From positions 62,001-126,000 of the forward strand of contig KV918899.1 of assembly GCA_002049455.2 (NCBI GenBank): DNA of 64,000 nucleotides, given 5' to 3'. The translations under genes and the position numbers were made by a program. The notes beneath the pieces are model-generated. The model worked only from the letters and a program-made list of their open reading frames with translations. It was not told the origin of the DNA and searched no databases. Of this stretch, positions 20,221-32,328 are shown piece after piece. Within the stretch, counting starts at the first letter, position 1, and every line of letters begins with the position of its first letter. Origin of the DNA: Porphyra umbilicalis. Taxonomy: Eukaryota; Rhodophyta; Bangiophyceae; Bangiales; Bangiaceae.

Positions 20221-22539
20221 CTATACTTCTACGACGGTTGCGAGTGGTGGTGCTGGCCCTCTGAGGCTGGTCACCACGACAGTGTCGGGCGTGGCGACTG
20301 CGACGGCCGCTGGGGCAACCTCGACGGCCGGAACGGATGACAGATTGCCCGTCGACTGCTCGGGTTCCGGCTCGTCGCTCGCCGACAGGTCCAGGTCAGA
20401 CGACGACTCGGCCGTACCCAACGCATCCGACTTGTTCCGGGAGGCGGTAAAGTCCATGTACAGCCCCTGGATCATGCCACCAATGGCGCCGAGGCTGCTC
20501 CAAAGCAGCCCAATGGCGCAGCCGGTCGAGAAGACGACGACAGCCGAGAGCCACAGAACCCCCCTGTTGAAGAACTCGCTGATGGGCACGCCAGCAAGCC
20601 CAAAGAGCGCCGCCACGGTCGCAAACAGCGACCAGATGGCGACAGCGAACTCAAAGAAGGGCAGGAAGGTGATCTTAGTGGTGAAGTAAGAAGCCTTGGC
20701 CTTCTTGGTTGTGGAGGCCGTTGACTTGGAGACTACGGACTCCAAGTCAGTGACGGCAGTCGCGGACGTCATGGTCGTCAGGGTGGTGGCGCCCGACATG
20801 GACGCAAAGCTCGGCCCTTGGTCGCGGCTGCCCTGCGAGTGTGTTGACGTCTGCGGGCTCGCCGCGTTGCTATCAATCACGGGGACGACTCGGACCGTAG
20901 CCGTCATCATGGCCTCATCCGAGGCGTTGGAATCGTTGGAGGACGCAAGCGGAGTGGCCGTCACGTTGGTGGACATCGAGTCGTTCACTGACTCGGTCGC
21001 CGCGCGCTTGGGTGTCCGTGTGAACGTGGCGTCGCTCGAGATCATGCCCTCCACAAACGCGTAGGCCAGCAGCGGCGACAGGCCCCAGCAGAGCACCATA
21101 ATGCCCACAATGCGCCACTGGTTGGCCAGCCCACGCCAAAAGCCGAGCATCCGGTACAGAGTCAGTGAGTAGAAGGCCCAGAAGATGGACAGCGCGCCGA
21201 GGTTGACACCGAGCCACGGCCACGAGAAATAGGTGTTGACAAAGACGGCCAGCGGGAAGTAGAGCTGGAAAAGAACAGTGGCAAAGTAGCACAGGCTCGG
21301 GAGCGTGTGGAACAGGAACTCAGCCTTGTGCAAGAGCGTCGTGTTGTGCGACGTCAGCGCCATGCCGGCCCGCTTGGCAAAAAGCTGGCCAAAGCCCTTG
21401 ATCCACCGCGTCTGTTGGCTCCGGTAGTCGCTAATGGCGGTTGGCAGCTCGGACGCCGCAGTGATATCACGCACATAGACGCCGCGAAAGCCGGCGTCAA
21501 AGCACTTGATGGACAGGTCGCTGTCCTCGACAATTGTGTCATGCTCCCACCCGCCCACAGCGGCAATGGCTGCGCGGCGCCACACGCCAGCTGTGCCGTT
21601 GAAGTTCCACGGCCGCCCCGTGCGGCTGCGGAACACCTGCTCAATAAAGAAGTGGCCGCTCAGGATCAGCTCCTGGATGCGGGTGATGAGGTTGAGGTCG
21701 GCGTTGAGGTAGGCCCACCGACCCTGCACCATGCTCAGGTGTTCGAGGTCGTTGCCTTCCTCGTCAAAAAAGTAGGGCATGATCGACTCGAGCCACTCCG
21801 GTGCGGGGCAAAAGTCCGCGTCAAAGACGGGGAAAAACTTGGAATCGGGATGCACCTCGTTGTCAATGTCATACTGCAGGGCGCCCGCCTTGTAGCCCGT
21901 CCGGACTGGTCGGCGAATGACGCGGCACTCGGTGCCTTGGCTGCGCCAGTGGGCAGCGGCTTCCTCCGAGATGGCCGTCTGAGTGAGATAAAAAAACAAA
22001 GATAGTAGGCATACCCAGTGGTGTGCGCAGGCAGTCGGGGTCGCAACAGACATGGTTAGCATGAAGCTCCGTTGGCTCCTTCCTCAGAGCTGGCTCCCGC
22101 TCGGGCAGCTGCGCCACTCAGTCGCGCCGCGCGGCTCGCCCCGCTGTTGCGCCCCACCGCTCCGCCCCACCGCTCCGCCCCACACCACCCACACGCGCTA
22201 ACCGCTTCAACGTACCGTCACATCGTTGGAGTCGTCCAGGACGTGCACCTCAAAACGGTCCCGCGGCCACTTCATGGCGCACGACGCGTCAATGACGCGG
22301 CGGATGACGGCCGCCTCATTGAAGCAGGGTAGTTGCACGGTCACAAATGGCCGATCCGCGGGCAGTTTGCCGACGACGGGGTCCCTCCGCGTCACAAAGG
22401 GGTAGTACACCAGCATCAGCAACTTGTGGATGAGAAAGAGCAAGAAGACCGAGCACGTGAAGTACTGTGCAATGATGATGGTCAGCTCGATGGCCCTCTC
22501 CGGAAGCGCCATGGCAGGCGAGCCGCGCTGGGACGTCAC
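20221..22539 (-). CDS. GT2 family beta-glycan synthase, CslA/mannan-synthase-like, two exons
   Basis: Exon 1 is 22,216-22,539, intron 21,979-22,215 (GTACGT...CAG, 237 bp), exon 2 20,221-21,978, giving 693 residues. It is a membrane processive glycosyltransferase using a nucleotide-sugar at the Golgi or plasma membrane. The catalytic residues are in order: D102-D103 (VLDDSND), GYKAGAL near 137, DAD at 161-163, FNGTAGVWR near 234, VEDSD at 258-262 and QQTRW at 296-300. The FNGTAGVWR plus ELPTAISDYRSQQTRW pattern is closest to CslA/CslC and bacterial mannan/glucan synthases rather than plant cellulose synthase. Likely membrane spans: 21-46, 332-358, 366-386, 396-418, 546-572 and 584-612. A long Ser/Thr-rich loop (about 420-545) and an acidic tail are unusual for the family. 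The ATG at 22,512 is an alternative start with better context. Product (mannan or glucan) cannot be read from sequence. Confidence 0.88.
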
Positions 22540-25500
22540 GCACTAGGGTCTTCACCGGCACGACCAGCCCGCCGACCGCTGCGCGCGGGCGGTCAGGGAA
22601 GCCGCGTCACTACCGTCGGGGCGCGGTGAGCGTGGCGAGGCGCTAGCGGTGTGGGTGAGGGTGTGGATGGCTGAGTGACAATGACGCCCCACGGTCGTCA
22701 CTCGCGGTGGGGCTGTGATGTGCGGTTCGAGGTGGCAGAGAAGCGGGGACGGGCCCACACTCTTCAGCAATCCCCACGACCGACGGCCAGCGCACCGGGG
22801 CTCGGGGTGGCAGGCAACCGTGCACTTCCTGCACGGCGCTCGCCGCGCCAGCAGGCGCGTTGGGAGCGGAAGGGGGCAGACACGGGACGCGCGCTCAGAC
22901 ACATGCGTACGCCGGGGTGGGGTGCGAGTGGCGAAACCCTGACCGCCGACGCCGGTGGCCTGATAAACAGCGAGCCGCTGGCCGGTGCCGCTCGCCAGCA
23001 TGCTCGGGGGGGGGGAGGGCGGGGGGACGCGCCGGCCGACCGCGGCCGTCCCGCCGTGTGCCGCAGAGGCCGCCTGCTGGGGTGTGCCCCTCCTCTGTGT
23101 GGCCACAACGGGGGACCGCCCCGCACGGCTGCCGGACGCTGGCGACGAGCCGCCCCCCCCGTGGCACCCCACAGAGCCACACAGGCGCGCCGTCGGGGAG
23201 TAATGGGTGAGTGCCGCCGAGTTCGGGACAGACGCACGGGTACGGCGGGCCACGCCACTGGATGCGGGGCGTCGGGTTTCGGGAGTAGACCCCTGGAACA
23301 CGGCGCGGACGACCACTCGGGAGGGTGCCGAAACAAAGGCGTGGCGGTGGGGGCACCTGGGGGGCGCAGGGGAAAGAGAGGCATGGCACCTCTTCCGCCC
23401 CTCGGCAGGCGGGTGCCTCGACCCACAAGGTCCAGCGCTTCTGCGATTGCCCCCCACGCGCCGTGCGCCGTCTGCCAGCCCCCTGAGCTAGCCACTTCGT
23501 TTACTCTGCCTGTGCCGCGCCCCGTCACGCCCGAAGTCCAACAGCACAGACGAGCGAGCAGGAGCAAGCTGCACGTGACTACGGGTGGATCCACGGCCAC
23601 TCCGCGGCAGGGACCACCGGTCAGTACCCACGCGTGTGTGAGTGTACGAGGGCGTGGCAGGAGTCGGCAGCGGCAGCCGTCAGCAGGCCAGGCCGCATCG
23701 GGCAGCGGACCGGCTGCTCTGCGGGTACGGCGGCTCCACCTGGACCAGCCGGCCCCGTCACCTGCGGTTGACAGTTGCGCACACCGAAAGGCTCGACACT
23801 GCAACCATTGCCGGCGATCCTGACCCTTGCTGGGCGATTTAGAGCAGTCTGAGAGCTGCCTGGGAGGTGTTTCCCAGAATGTTTGCCCAGCCACAAACGT
23901 TTTGCTCTATCGGGTGGGGGCCATCTGCCCCCCCCGCCGCCCCGTGCGGCAAGGATCGCGAAATAGTCATGCATGGGGCCGCTACCTCACTAAGCTCGGG
24001 ACCCCGCGCACCCCCTCTGTTTGACAAGCTGCCACAGCCGCCGCCGTTCTCCCGCCACAGTCAGGAGGGAGCTGCAGAGCCGTCAGCAACGGTCGCAGCA
24101 GCGCACGCGAGCTGCCAGCGGACATCCACCCGAGCGCCGCCGGCGGGCAAGCTACGTCCGCAGCGGCACGCCGACGACTCCCCCCAACCACTCAAGGGGC
24201 GCGCTTCACGGGCCCCCCATCCCAACCTGGGGCTGACGACACGGAAGGCCAAAGCGGCACCAACAATTTTGAAAACGCGCCCCCGCCTCCGCCCCCTGCA
24301 CGCGCCGGATCTGGCGCACTCCCGCACCAGTCGGGGCCTCTCGCCTGCCAGCGGACCTTGGACCAGGCACGCCTGCCAGTTTTCCCTGATCCGGCCGGCG
24401 CCACCGGCCGACGGTGCACAGCCACCGACGACCCACAATTGGCAACTCTGAGGCTGTGATTCTTCGCCCCTTCGCAAACGCTACTAACACGACGCCTCGC
24501 TGCCGGCGGCGCGAGCTGCTGCAACGGCAGAAGATGTGCAACCGGTGGCTCCTTCGAAGACCGTCCGCACCTGGGCTCGACAAAAGCAGCCGCCTGGGTA
24601 TGGAGGGCGTGAAATGCACGGTGTCAGACAAAACTTGTCCTGTTGGTGGTCTGCGTGGGTGGACAGGGCTCTCCGTTGCCGGGCCACGGAAGAGGTATAG
24701 TCGGTCAGTGAGCAGCCCTGAAGGTGCCCTCGTCCATTCAATGAACCGTCTCGCTCCGTTGACGGTTCAGCTTGACCAATCGGGGACCCCTCCGCGTGTG
24801 GGCCGCCAACGGCATTGGCAGAATAATATCCCGAACCGTTCTTCCACGATTGTAAATTGTTCATCGGTCCGCCTCCCCCACTGTGCTGACGGTGCCGGAC
24901 GGGCGTCCGGGCATGCACGTGCGGCGCGGCGAGTATTGACGGTCTCAGACACGAGGCCAGGTGAGGCACAGACAGTTTTCTCCGGCTGCTTCCGCGGTTT
25001 TCGCGGCTGAGTGTGGGGTGGCAGAAGCGCCCATGCACGTGCAGGGCTCGTGCCATGCAACACAGGTGGGCAACCTCCATCGCCATTGACTCCGCCGCGT
25101 GAGAGCGCTATCGGCGCTGTCACAACATGGGGTTGCGGATCGTCTCGTGGGTGCACATATGATTCGTGGCTTTTCTGAGTCAGAGCCGCAGGTGACTTCG
25201 ACATTGCTTGGCGGTCGCTGCCCACCTTGCTGTCCAACGCGCCGGTGCTTGGGATTTTTCTCGGCGAACTGATGCGAGTGAGTCTAGCGAGTTACCGGAC
25301 TGGGACCCGATCTGCCTCAAGGGGGGACCGACCGGGCCTCGTCATCCTGAATGGGAGTCCTGGCCTCTCCAGTACGGACACGGTTGGGAAAGAGCGACTT
25401 CAACGGGCGCAACCTTCACCTGATGGCTGGATCGCCAATATGTAAAGAATCTTGCAAAACGGATCAAGTACAACCATAGGCAATCTGCAGACCCTTCGCC

Positions 25501-26328
25501 AGCCACGTGATCTGTTGTTGCTCGGGGCCGTGGGCGGGATGGATGACACGAATTCTGCATGCCCCCGACTTGCTCTTTGCAGCCACGTCTGTTGCCCTTG
25601 CCTCGCCGTCCCTGCACCAGTCCAGCCTGTCCCTGTTGGCGGCAACCGGACCGGCAGCTCCGGGATAGTCAGCCTGCACTGCCGGCCCCCGGCCAAGGGA
25701 AAGGTCAACACACCGTGCTGGCCAGCGGTCAGAGTGAACTCGGCGCATTACAGCGGCTGACGGCTGATGGACAAGTCTTCGACGCAGGCGCCTGCACCGA
25801 GCCTGTCAACCACACTTTTGAGGCAACCAGCCAGGGCCGGTCGGGTAGCGTTTCGTGTTGGATGAACATCTCAGGATCAACGGTGGGACAGCAGTTTCGG
25901 GCTGGTCCGGGTCACGTGGCTGACCGCACGCCATCGCTGGATACTGTTTTCGTTCCCAGGATGCGCGTTCATGTCGGGATCAGAGCGGCGCCAAGCCCGT
26001 CTGCTCCCCCGAGGCGGCTGAGACGGGAAAGACACAGAAAGCTCTCCGGGCACCCCGGAAAGCTCTGTCTGTCCTCACGGTCGATGGCAGTGTCCTTCTT
26101 TTCTCATATCTTTTTGGTTGTTCGAGGTCGCCACTAATCGGCGGCTTTTTTCTCCGCATACGCCACCAGGGGGTGGAGCGAGGACTGAAGAAGATGGCCG
26201 TGCCCATCGCCAGTCGTGCTGCGGGTCGCCCCTCGCCTGACTCTCACCTCGTCAGCAGGGGGGCCACATGTGTCGCCTCCGTCCCGGCCCTTAGATGGTA
26301 CCGCTCCATGCTGGCCGCAAGCGTGTCA
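22540..26328. other. non-coding, no recognisable gene
   Basis: GC-rich sequence with many overlapping open frames on both strands, none with a domain or a clear coding pattern. I see nothing to annotate. Confidence 0.4.
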
Positions 26329-26531
26329 GATATCCCCGACGTCTGGCCTCTGCGTAGCCAGCCCTGCGGTTGCCGTGGCAGAGACGATCTAAAGCGAGCG
26401 GTGTCGCTGCACGTTTGGCTCCTTTGGCACTCGGGCACGCGCTCGAATCAGACGGGATCAAGGGGGCTGGAGGTGCGGAGCGGGCAGGGGAGCGGGTACA
26501 CCCAAGCGATATCCCCGACGTCTGGGTGTAC
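26329..26531. repeat. 18-bp direct repeat, second copy inside a hairpin
   Basis: GATATCCCCGACGTCTGG occurs at 26,329-26,346 and 26,508-26,525. The second copy sits in a hairpin with perfect 9-bp arms, GTACACCCA (26,496-26,504) and TGGGTGTAC (26,523-26,531). Confidence 0.6.
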
Positions 26532-28670
26532 TGTTGCATTATAGCAGTCGCACTCCTTCTTGAAAGTGGTGGGGCAGCGGTGGCCTGCCTCCGTCGCCCC
26601 CGTCCGCCCTGGCTCTCGACTGGGCGTACGAGAGGACGCGGGTTTTCTGCCAGCTGGCAGACAGCCTTTTATGGGTAGAAGGGCCGCAGAGGAGCGGGCA
26701 CCACCGCCAGCAGACGAGCCAGCCGGGGACCTGTTTGGAAATGGGCAGCCGACAGACGCCGAGCCTTGTACTGTACCCGAAGCCATCAGCGACGGACCTC
26801 GGCGGTCACCACCGTGGACGGTTGGGAGGACCGTGGCCGCTGCCCCCTCACCGGCGAGTGTGTGTGGCGGCGGTCGGTGCAATGGGCAAGCGCATCATCA
26901 GGGGAAGGAGGATGTGGGGCGTGCCCCCTCGCCCCGTGCCCCCCCCAGCGAGCGCGCCCTGGCGGCCGCTCACAAGCCTCAGTGTCATTGCCAGTCCAAC
27001 AGTCCCCCGGTTGGAGTTGATTAGTCTGACCAGGACTACCGACCGCCCGTCAGTCTCCCTCCCGGCCAAGTATCTCAGTTCACGACGAGACGGGCGTGCA
27101 CAACCACAGGGTGTGCACACTGCGACCAACTGAACGGGCACAGATCGTCCAGTTGCCGCCTTTGCATCCCACACTGTTGGCTAGCTCGTGTTTCTGCCGA
27201 CCGCTGGCGGCTGTAACGGCTGCTCCACGGCCGCAGCCGCCCCCCTAGGTTGCGGACCACCGCCGCCGTCACGCCAGCTACAGCAGAGGGCGCCGTTGAC
27301 GGCCGCTATCTGTGGCTGCTCTCCTCTGATGCGCGTCATCGCTGGCCGACGCCCCTCTAGAAACTGCGTTCGGCAGCCGCCACCCGCCCCAGCCACGGGC
27401 ATGCACCCCAGCCGCCGCGTCCCGCATCCTACCAACGGGCGGGCTGGGTCCCCCGACAGGGGCGGCGCAGCACGGACCGACGGCGAGGGGGCAGGTGCCG
27501 TTGGCCGCGCGGTGCAATGCCCATCGACGCCTGCCGGTCGAGCCACCGATGGTGACGTCGCTGGTGGTGGCGCCGCCGGTTGCGGTGGAGCCGCTGCCAG
27601 GCACAGCAACGTCGACGGCCGGGATCCCCCCCCGCCACCCCCTTGCCACCTTTGACCAGGTCAAGGTATCGACGTGACGCCAGGCCGGCGGTGCCGAGCT
27701 CCGCGTGGTGCGGCGGCCAACGAGCGGGGGGTGTGTGGCAGCCGTTGCCACCGTTAGTCCAGGAAGTCGCACATGCGCGCAACGTCATTGCCCGCGCGGG
27801 CATCTGCGGTCCTGCCTTGCCCGGTTGGGTGGGTCCACCCCTCGGCGCGTACGCGTCGCACGTCCGCTTTTATTTCCCAACGCCCGCCTAAACCGCAGTT
27901 TCCGCGCCGCCCGAGCCCCCAGCGCGTGCCCCTACCACACCTTGCGCGCCCACGCGGCGCCCCCCCATGGCCGAGCATCCCTTCGGCACCGTTGAATTTT
28001 TTTGCTTCCCCACAAAGCACGCCACCCCAGCAACTCTGCAGAGGGCGCGTCGGTCTGCGGCATTGGGGAGGACGGCGCGACCGGGCGGCGGGCGACGAAA
28101 GATGCGCCACCCCGCCAGGTGGACGACTCCGCGGCCGCCCCTGCCTGGCCGTTGGTGCAAGGCCGGGCGTGTCGCCAACGAGCAGTCGGGCGCGGCGCCC
28201 TTCCTCTTTGCTAGGGACGGGGACCGACCGACAAAGCTTCGCGCACGAGCATCAAAGGGCACGTGCGTGCACGTGGTCCTCCTTGAAAGGGGAAAGGGAG
28301 GGGGACCGCTTTGGACGTCGGCCCGGCGGTAGCGCTAGGAGCTATACCGAACCGACAGCAGGGAACCGTCCCGCTGCCAGCCCAGCCGTCGGCAGCCGCT
28401 GCCCCAGCCGTAGCCAACCGCACCATTACCGAGGCGCCCGCGTCGGGAGCGTTCGTCTCCATCCAACCACCGCTGTGGCGTGCACGTCGTCCGGCAACGC
28501 CATACCACCCAAACCCCGCGCCGCCCAGGCCCGCGGGAAACCAAACGAGCAAGAGTGACGGCGTGCAACAGTGCTGGAAGCGGCTTGCCCCCCACCGCGC
28601 CGCCGCCGCCTGCTCTGCTCCAGTGCCAGAGACCCGTGCCCGAGACAGGTGAGGTGAGGCAGCATCCCTA
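26532..28670. other. non-coding, no recognisable gene
   Basis: Same character as the preceding 4 kb. A plus frame at 26,560-27,024 (154 codons) was examined and shows no motif. Confidence 0.4.
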
Positions 28671-30640
28671 GATGGTATGGAAGAAAAACGGCCGTGCCCA
28701 CGACGACTTTCCAAGGGGGTGACTCCAGCAGCCACGCTTCGACGCCGATTGGTCGGACGGCACCATGCGTCCAGCGAGCTGACCCCGTCCTCCCTAGCCC
28801 CCCCACCTCCCCCCCCCCCACGACCAGCACCGTCAGAGTATAAGGAGGAGCGTGGGTGGGTGATACGTCGGTGGCGTCCATGTCCTCGCCCTGAGGACGA
28901 CGCACCTCTCTGCCACAGCGGCGGCCAACTGACGGCGTCGACCGGCTCGGTGCGCAACCACACGGCGGCCCAGCGGCAGCGGCCGCAGGGGCTACCGACG
29001 GGAACGCGTGGCGAACCGGCGGCGGCCGCCACCAACCGGCAGGCGTCGACGGCGCGGCGGCACACGACGTGCCACGTGCCGACCTCTCCCCACATGGGTG
29101 GCCCGCGGTCGGGGCGGGCGGGGAGCGCGTTTGGGCCCACACCCAGCGCCGGCCGACGGCCGGCGCGCGGTCCGCCCGTCGCCGCCGCCCGACGCAGGGA
29201 CACCCGCGGCGTGACGGCCGCGGCGGGGCCCCCGCCGCCGCCCGCTGCTGCGGCGGGCGCGTTGCGGGCGGCCACGGGGGCCCCAACCACCCACGCAGGG
29301 GGCGGGCGGCCCGCCATGGCCGCCGCCGCCGCCGCGGCCGCCGCGCAGTGTTGGCGCCCCCTCCCCTGCGGCACCGTCGGTTGTCGGCCGCCGGCCGCCG
29401 GCCGCCGGCCGCCGCCGCGACCGCCGCGCCACGCCAACGCCACACACGGCCGCCCCGTCCCCGCCCCCGCCGGCCGCCATTGACGCAGACGCGGGCCGAC
29501 GCGCGACCGTCGCCGCCGCAGCAGGCGTGGGGTGCCGACCCGCACCCGCGGGGGAGGCTGGATGGCGCGGCGGGGAGGGGGGCGCCCCCCCACCCCCCCA
29601 CCCCCCCCCCCCCCCTTGCCGCCACCACCCGTGCGTTGGCGCGCGCGTCGCCACGAGCGGCGCAGCGGCGGCCGACCCTCCCCGCCTCTGCCCCATCCCC
29701 CACACACCGAGCGCGGCGGCGCAGACGCTTCCCCCGACGCCGACGGCGGCGCGGGGCGCACGCCGCGAGCCCGTCGCGCCGCCGCCGGCGGACCGGCAGA
29801 CGGGGCGCGGCGCCCGCGGCGCCCCGGGCCGCCGTCAGCGTCGGGGGAGGCGCCCCGCCCCAGACGGGCCGCCGCAGGTGGTGGACAGCGGCCGCCGGTG
29901 CGGGTGCGGTCGTGTCGCCCCGGCCATTGTTGCACCGTGTCGGCGGCGCGCGGCGGCGCGCGCCGCCATTGCCGGCGACCCGAGCGGCCGGCCGAGCGGG
30001 CGGGCGGGCGGGCGAGCGGGCGGGCGGGCGTCTGGGCGGCCGGTCGGGCGGCCGGCCGGCCGGGTGCGCGCCGCCGCCGCCGGGCGGCGGCGCCACGGGC
30101 GCGCCGCCGCCGCCGCGGCGCCCCCCCTCGACACGCGGCGCGCGGGCGGCGCGCACCCCGCCGCGCCGCGCGCCGCCCCGCGCGGCGCGCCTGCCGCACC
30201 GCCGTTGCCGGCGGCGCGGCGCGTCGCGCGGCGCGGCACGGCACGGCACGGCGCGGCGCGGGCGGGCGGGCGACGGCGCCGCCGCGCGCCCGCACCGTGC
30301 GCACGCCGTCGTCGCCGCGGCGGCGGCGGGGGCGCCCGACGCGTCGCGCGTCGACGGGCGGTGGGGGGGGTGGGGGGGGGGGACGCGCCGCGCCGCGCGG
30401 GCGCGGGCGCCGCCGCCGCGCCGCCGCCGTCCCCGCCCGCGGGTGGCAGACGGGTGGGGGCACGCGCGGTGCCGCGAGCAGGTCCGTGGGGGGTTGGGGG
30501 GGGTGTGGCAGGGGGGTGGGGGGACGCGGAAGCACTGGTGGCACTCGTTGATGTGCCCGCCCACGGGCAGTGGGCGACGGCTTGGGGTGGTGCACACGGG
30601 GCGCGCCAGCAGCGGCGCACAACAGCACGTTATCCCGGGA
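28671..30640. repeat. extreme-GC low-complexity region
   Basis: Very high GC with simple runs: (GGCCGCC)n at about 29,391-29,420, GGGCGGGCGGGCGAGC runs at about 29,995-30,035, GCGGCGCG runs at about 30,180-30,260, and G-quadruplex-prone stretches at about 30,361-30,385 and 30,485-30,530. Stop codons are rare, so frames of 800-900 codons open on the minus strand. They overlap each other and have no domain, so they are not called. Confidence 0.6.
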
Positions 30641-31049
30641 TATGCATCCGCCCGATAAACGGGCATGCTACGTCGCGACGCACCGTGCCGTGGCATGGGA
30701 TGGATCTCGTCAGTCTCTACAAAATGGCTTGGCCAATCAACAACGGTCAAGCGCTGGCTTGCCGTCGAGATACGCAAACATGGCTGCAAGTCACGTACTT
30801 GGGCCGTAGTTGCTGACGGATCGAGGCTCAAATGCGGGGTGTCAGTAGACCAGGCGGCACTTGCTGTTGGCCACAACACTGATCCGAGAACAACCCACGC
30901 TTGATCGCCCCGGCGTGTCTCTTCATCGCGTTCCACACCCCGACTCTGTTCTCTTGGCTCGTGACCACTGCCCCAGCACCGTCGAACCCCGCTGTCTTTC
31001 CCGCTCATTGTTACGCTGGTCGTACGTGTGTGTCCACCTGCTTGGCGCG

Positions 31050-32064
31050 ATGGCTCGCTTTGGGCGCGTGGCCCTCTGGGTCGGCCTGCTGGTCGCGGCA
31101 GTGGCGGCAACGCCGTCGGCGGTCGCTGCCAAGAAGGGCCCAAAGGTCACCGCCCACGTCTTTTTTGATGTGAGCATTGGCGGCGAGCAGGCCGGCCGCA
31201 TCGTGCTTGGCCTGTTTGGAAGCACCACGCCAAAGACGGCCGAAAACTTCATGCAGCTGGCTATGCACACCAAGGGCTTTGGCTACAAAAAGTCGGGCTT
31301 CCACCGCGTCATCCCGGGTGCGTTGGCGGGGGCGGCGTGACCCGTGTTGATGGGCGGAGCCTGACACAGCCATCGGTTGCATAGGTTGTCGCCGTTGGGG
31401 ATTCCTGTGACTGCAGCGAGGGCGAGTGCTAACTGCGAGGTATCCTGCCTGCTCCCGATGCTGGTTTGCTTTGACTGTGTTTGACTCGCATCGACCCCTG
31501 TCCCAACACCATCCGCCGCGGCGCAGGCTTCATGATTCAGGTATGTGGGAGTGTTCATGCTCTGCCCACGTCCAGGTGGTATTTCTTGGCTCATGGCAGC
31601 CGCCCAGTTCTTCCAGGGCTCCACACATGGTGATCCGCAACTGACCATCAACCTCTCTCTGTTTGATCAACGCTGCTTGATTTTTTTTCTAACGGTGTAC
31701 CGTTGCCGGTGGTTGCGCGCAGGGTGGTGACTTCACCAACGGCGACGGTACCGGTGGCAAGAGTATCTATGGCGAGAAGTTTGACGATGAGAACTTCAAG
31801 ATCAAGCACACCAAGTCGTACCTGCTGTCCATGGCCAACGCCGGACCGGGGACCAACGGCTCGCAGTTCTTCATCACCCTCGCGCCGACCGCGTGGCTGG
31901 ACGGCCGCCACGTCGTCTTTGGCGCGGTCGTGGCTGGGGAGGACGTGGTCCGCAAGATCGAGTCCAACCCGACGGGCTCTGGCGACAAGCCCAAGCAGGC
32001 CGTGGTCATTGAGGACAGTGGCAGCGTTGAGCTGGAGAGCGGCGAGTACAACCTGGAGATGTGA
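31050..32064 (+). CDS. ER-type cyclophilin (peptidyl-prolyl isomerase B-like), three exons
   Basis: Exon 1 is 31,050-31,317, a 14-nt exon 2 is 31,527-31,540, and exon 3 is 31,723-32,064. Introns are 209 and 182 bp with donors GTGCGT and GTATGT. Joined, they give 207 residues. The N-terminus has a signal peptide (hydrophobic [14 protein letters not shown], then cleavage near SAVAA), followed by [18 protein letters not shown] as in cyclophilin B, so the protein acts in the secretory lumen as a proline isomerase. Active-site pieces FHRV, the GFMIQ encoded by the microexon, [33 protein letters not shown] and [10 protein letters not shown] (drug-binding Trp kept) are all present. There is no KDEL, as in cyclophilin B. 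It converges with the tyrosyl-tRNA synthetase, leaving 264 bp between the stop codons. Confidence 0.93.
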
Positions 32065-32328
32065 GGCGGCTCCTTTGGCCGCGTAGGCAGCGTGTGGAGA
32101 GGGTTGTGAGGCGGCTGGCCACCAGTGTGGCGGGGCAGCGCGCTCGCCCACACGGGTGTGGATATTGAAATCGTCTTGTTTTTTTGTGCACTGATGCTGT
32201 CGGCCTGCCTTCGCCTCGACGCTTGCAGCTGGATCAGTCGTAGCGATGGCAGGAACGCAGTCCAGCCACGGCAAGCCGAGACCTATGATTGCTACGGCGT
32301 ACTACCAGACGCCACCCGAAAACTGTTC

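Noticed and set aside
26560-27024. 154-codon plus-strand ORF
   Set aside because: No motif or coding bias beyond GC composition.
28211-31143. Minus-strand ORFs of 805 and 905 codons
   Set aside because: They overlap each other in different frames in extreme-GC DNA, contain only Arg/Pro/Ala low complexity, and one runs into the cyclophilin signal-peptide exon on the opposite strand.
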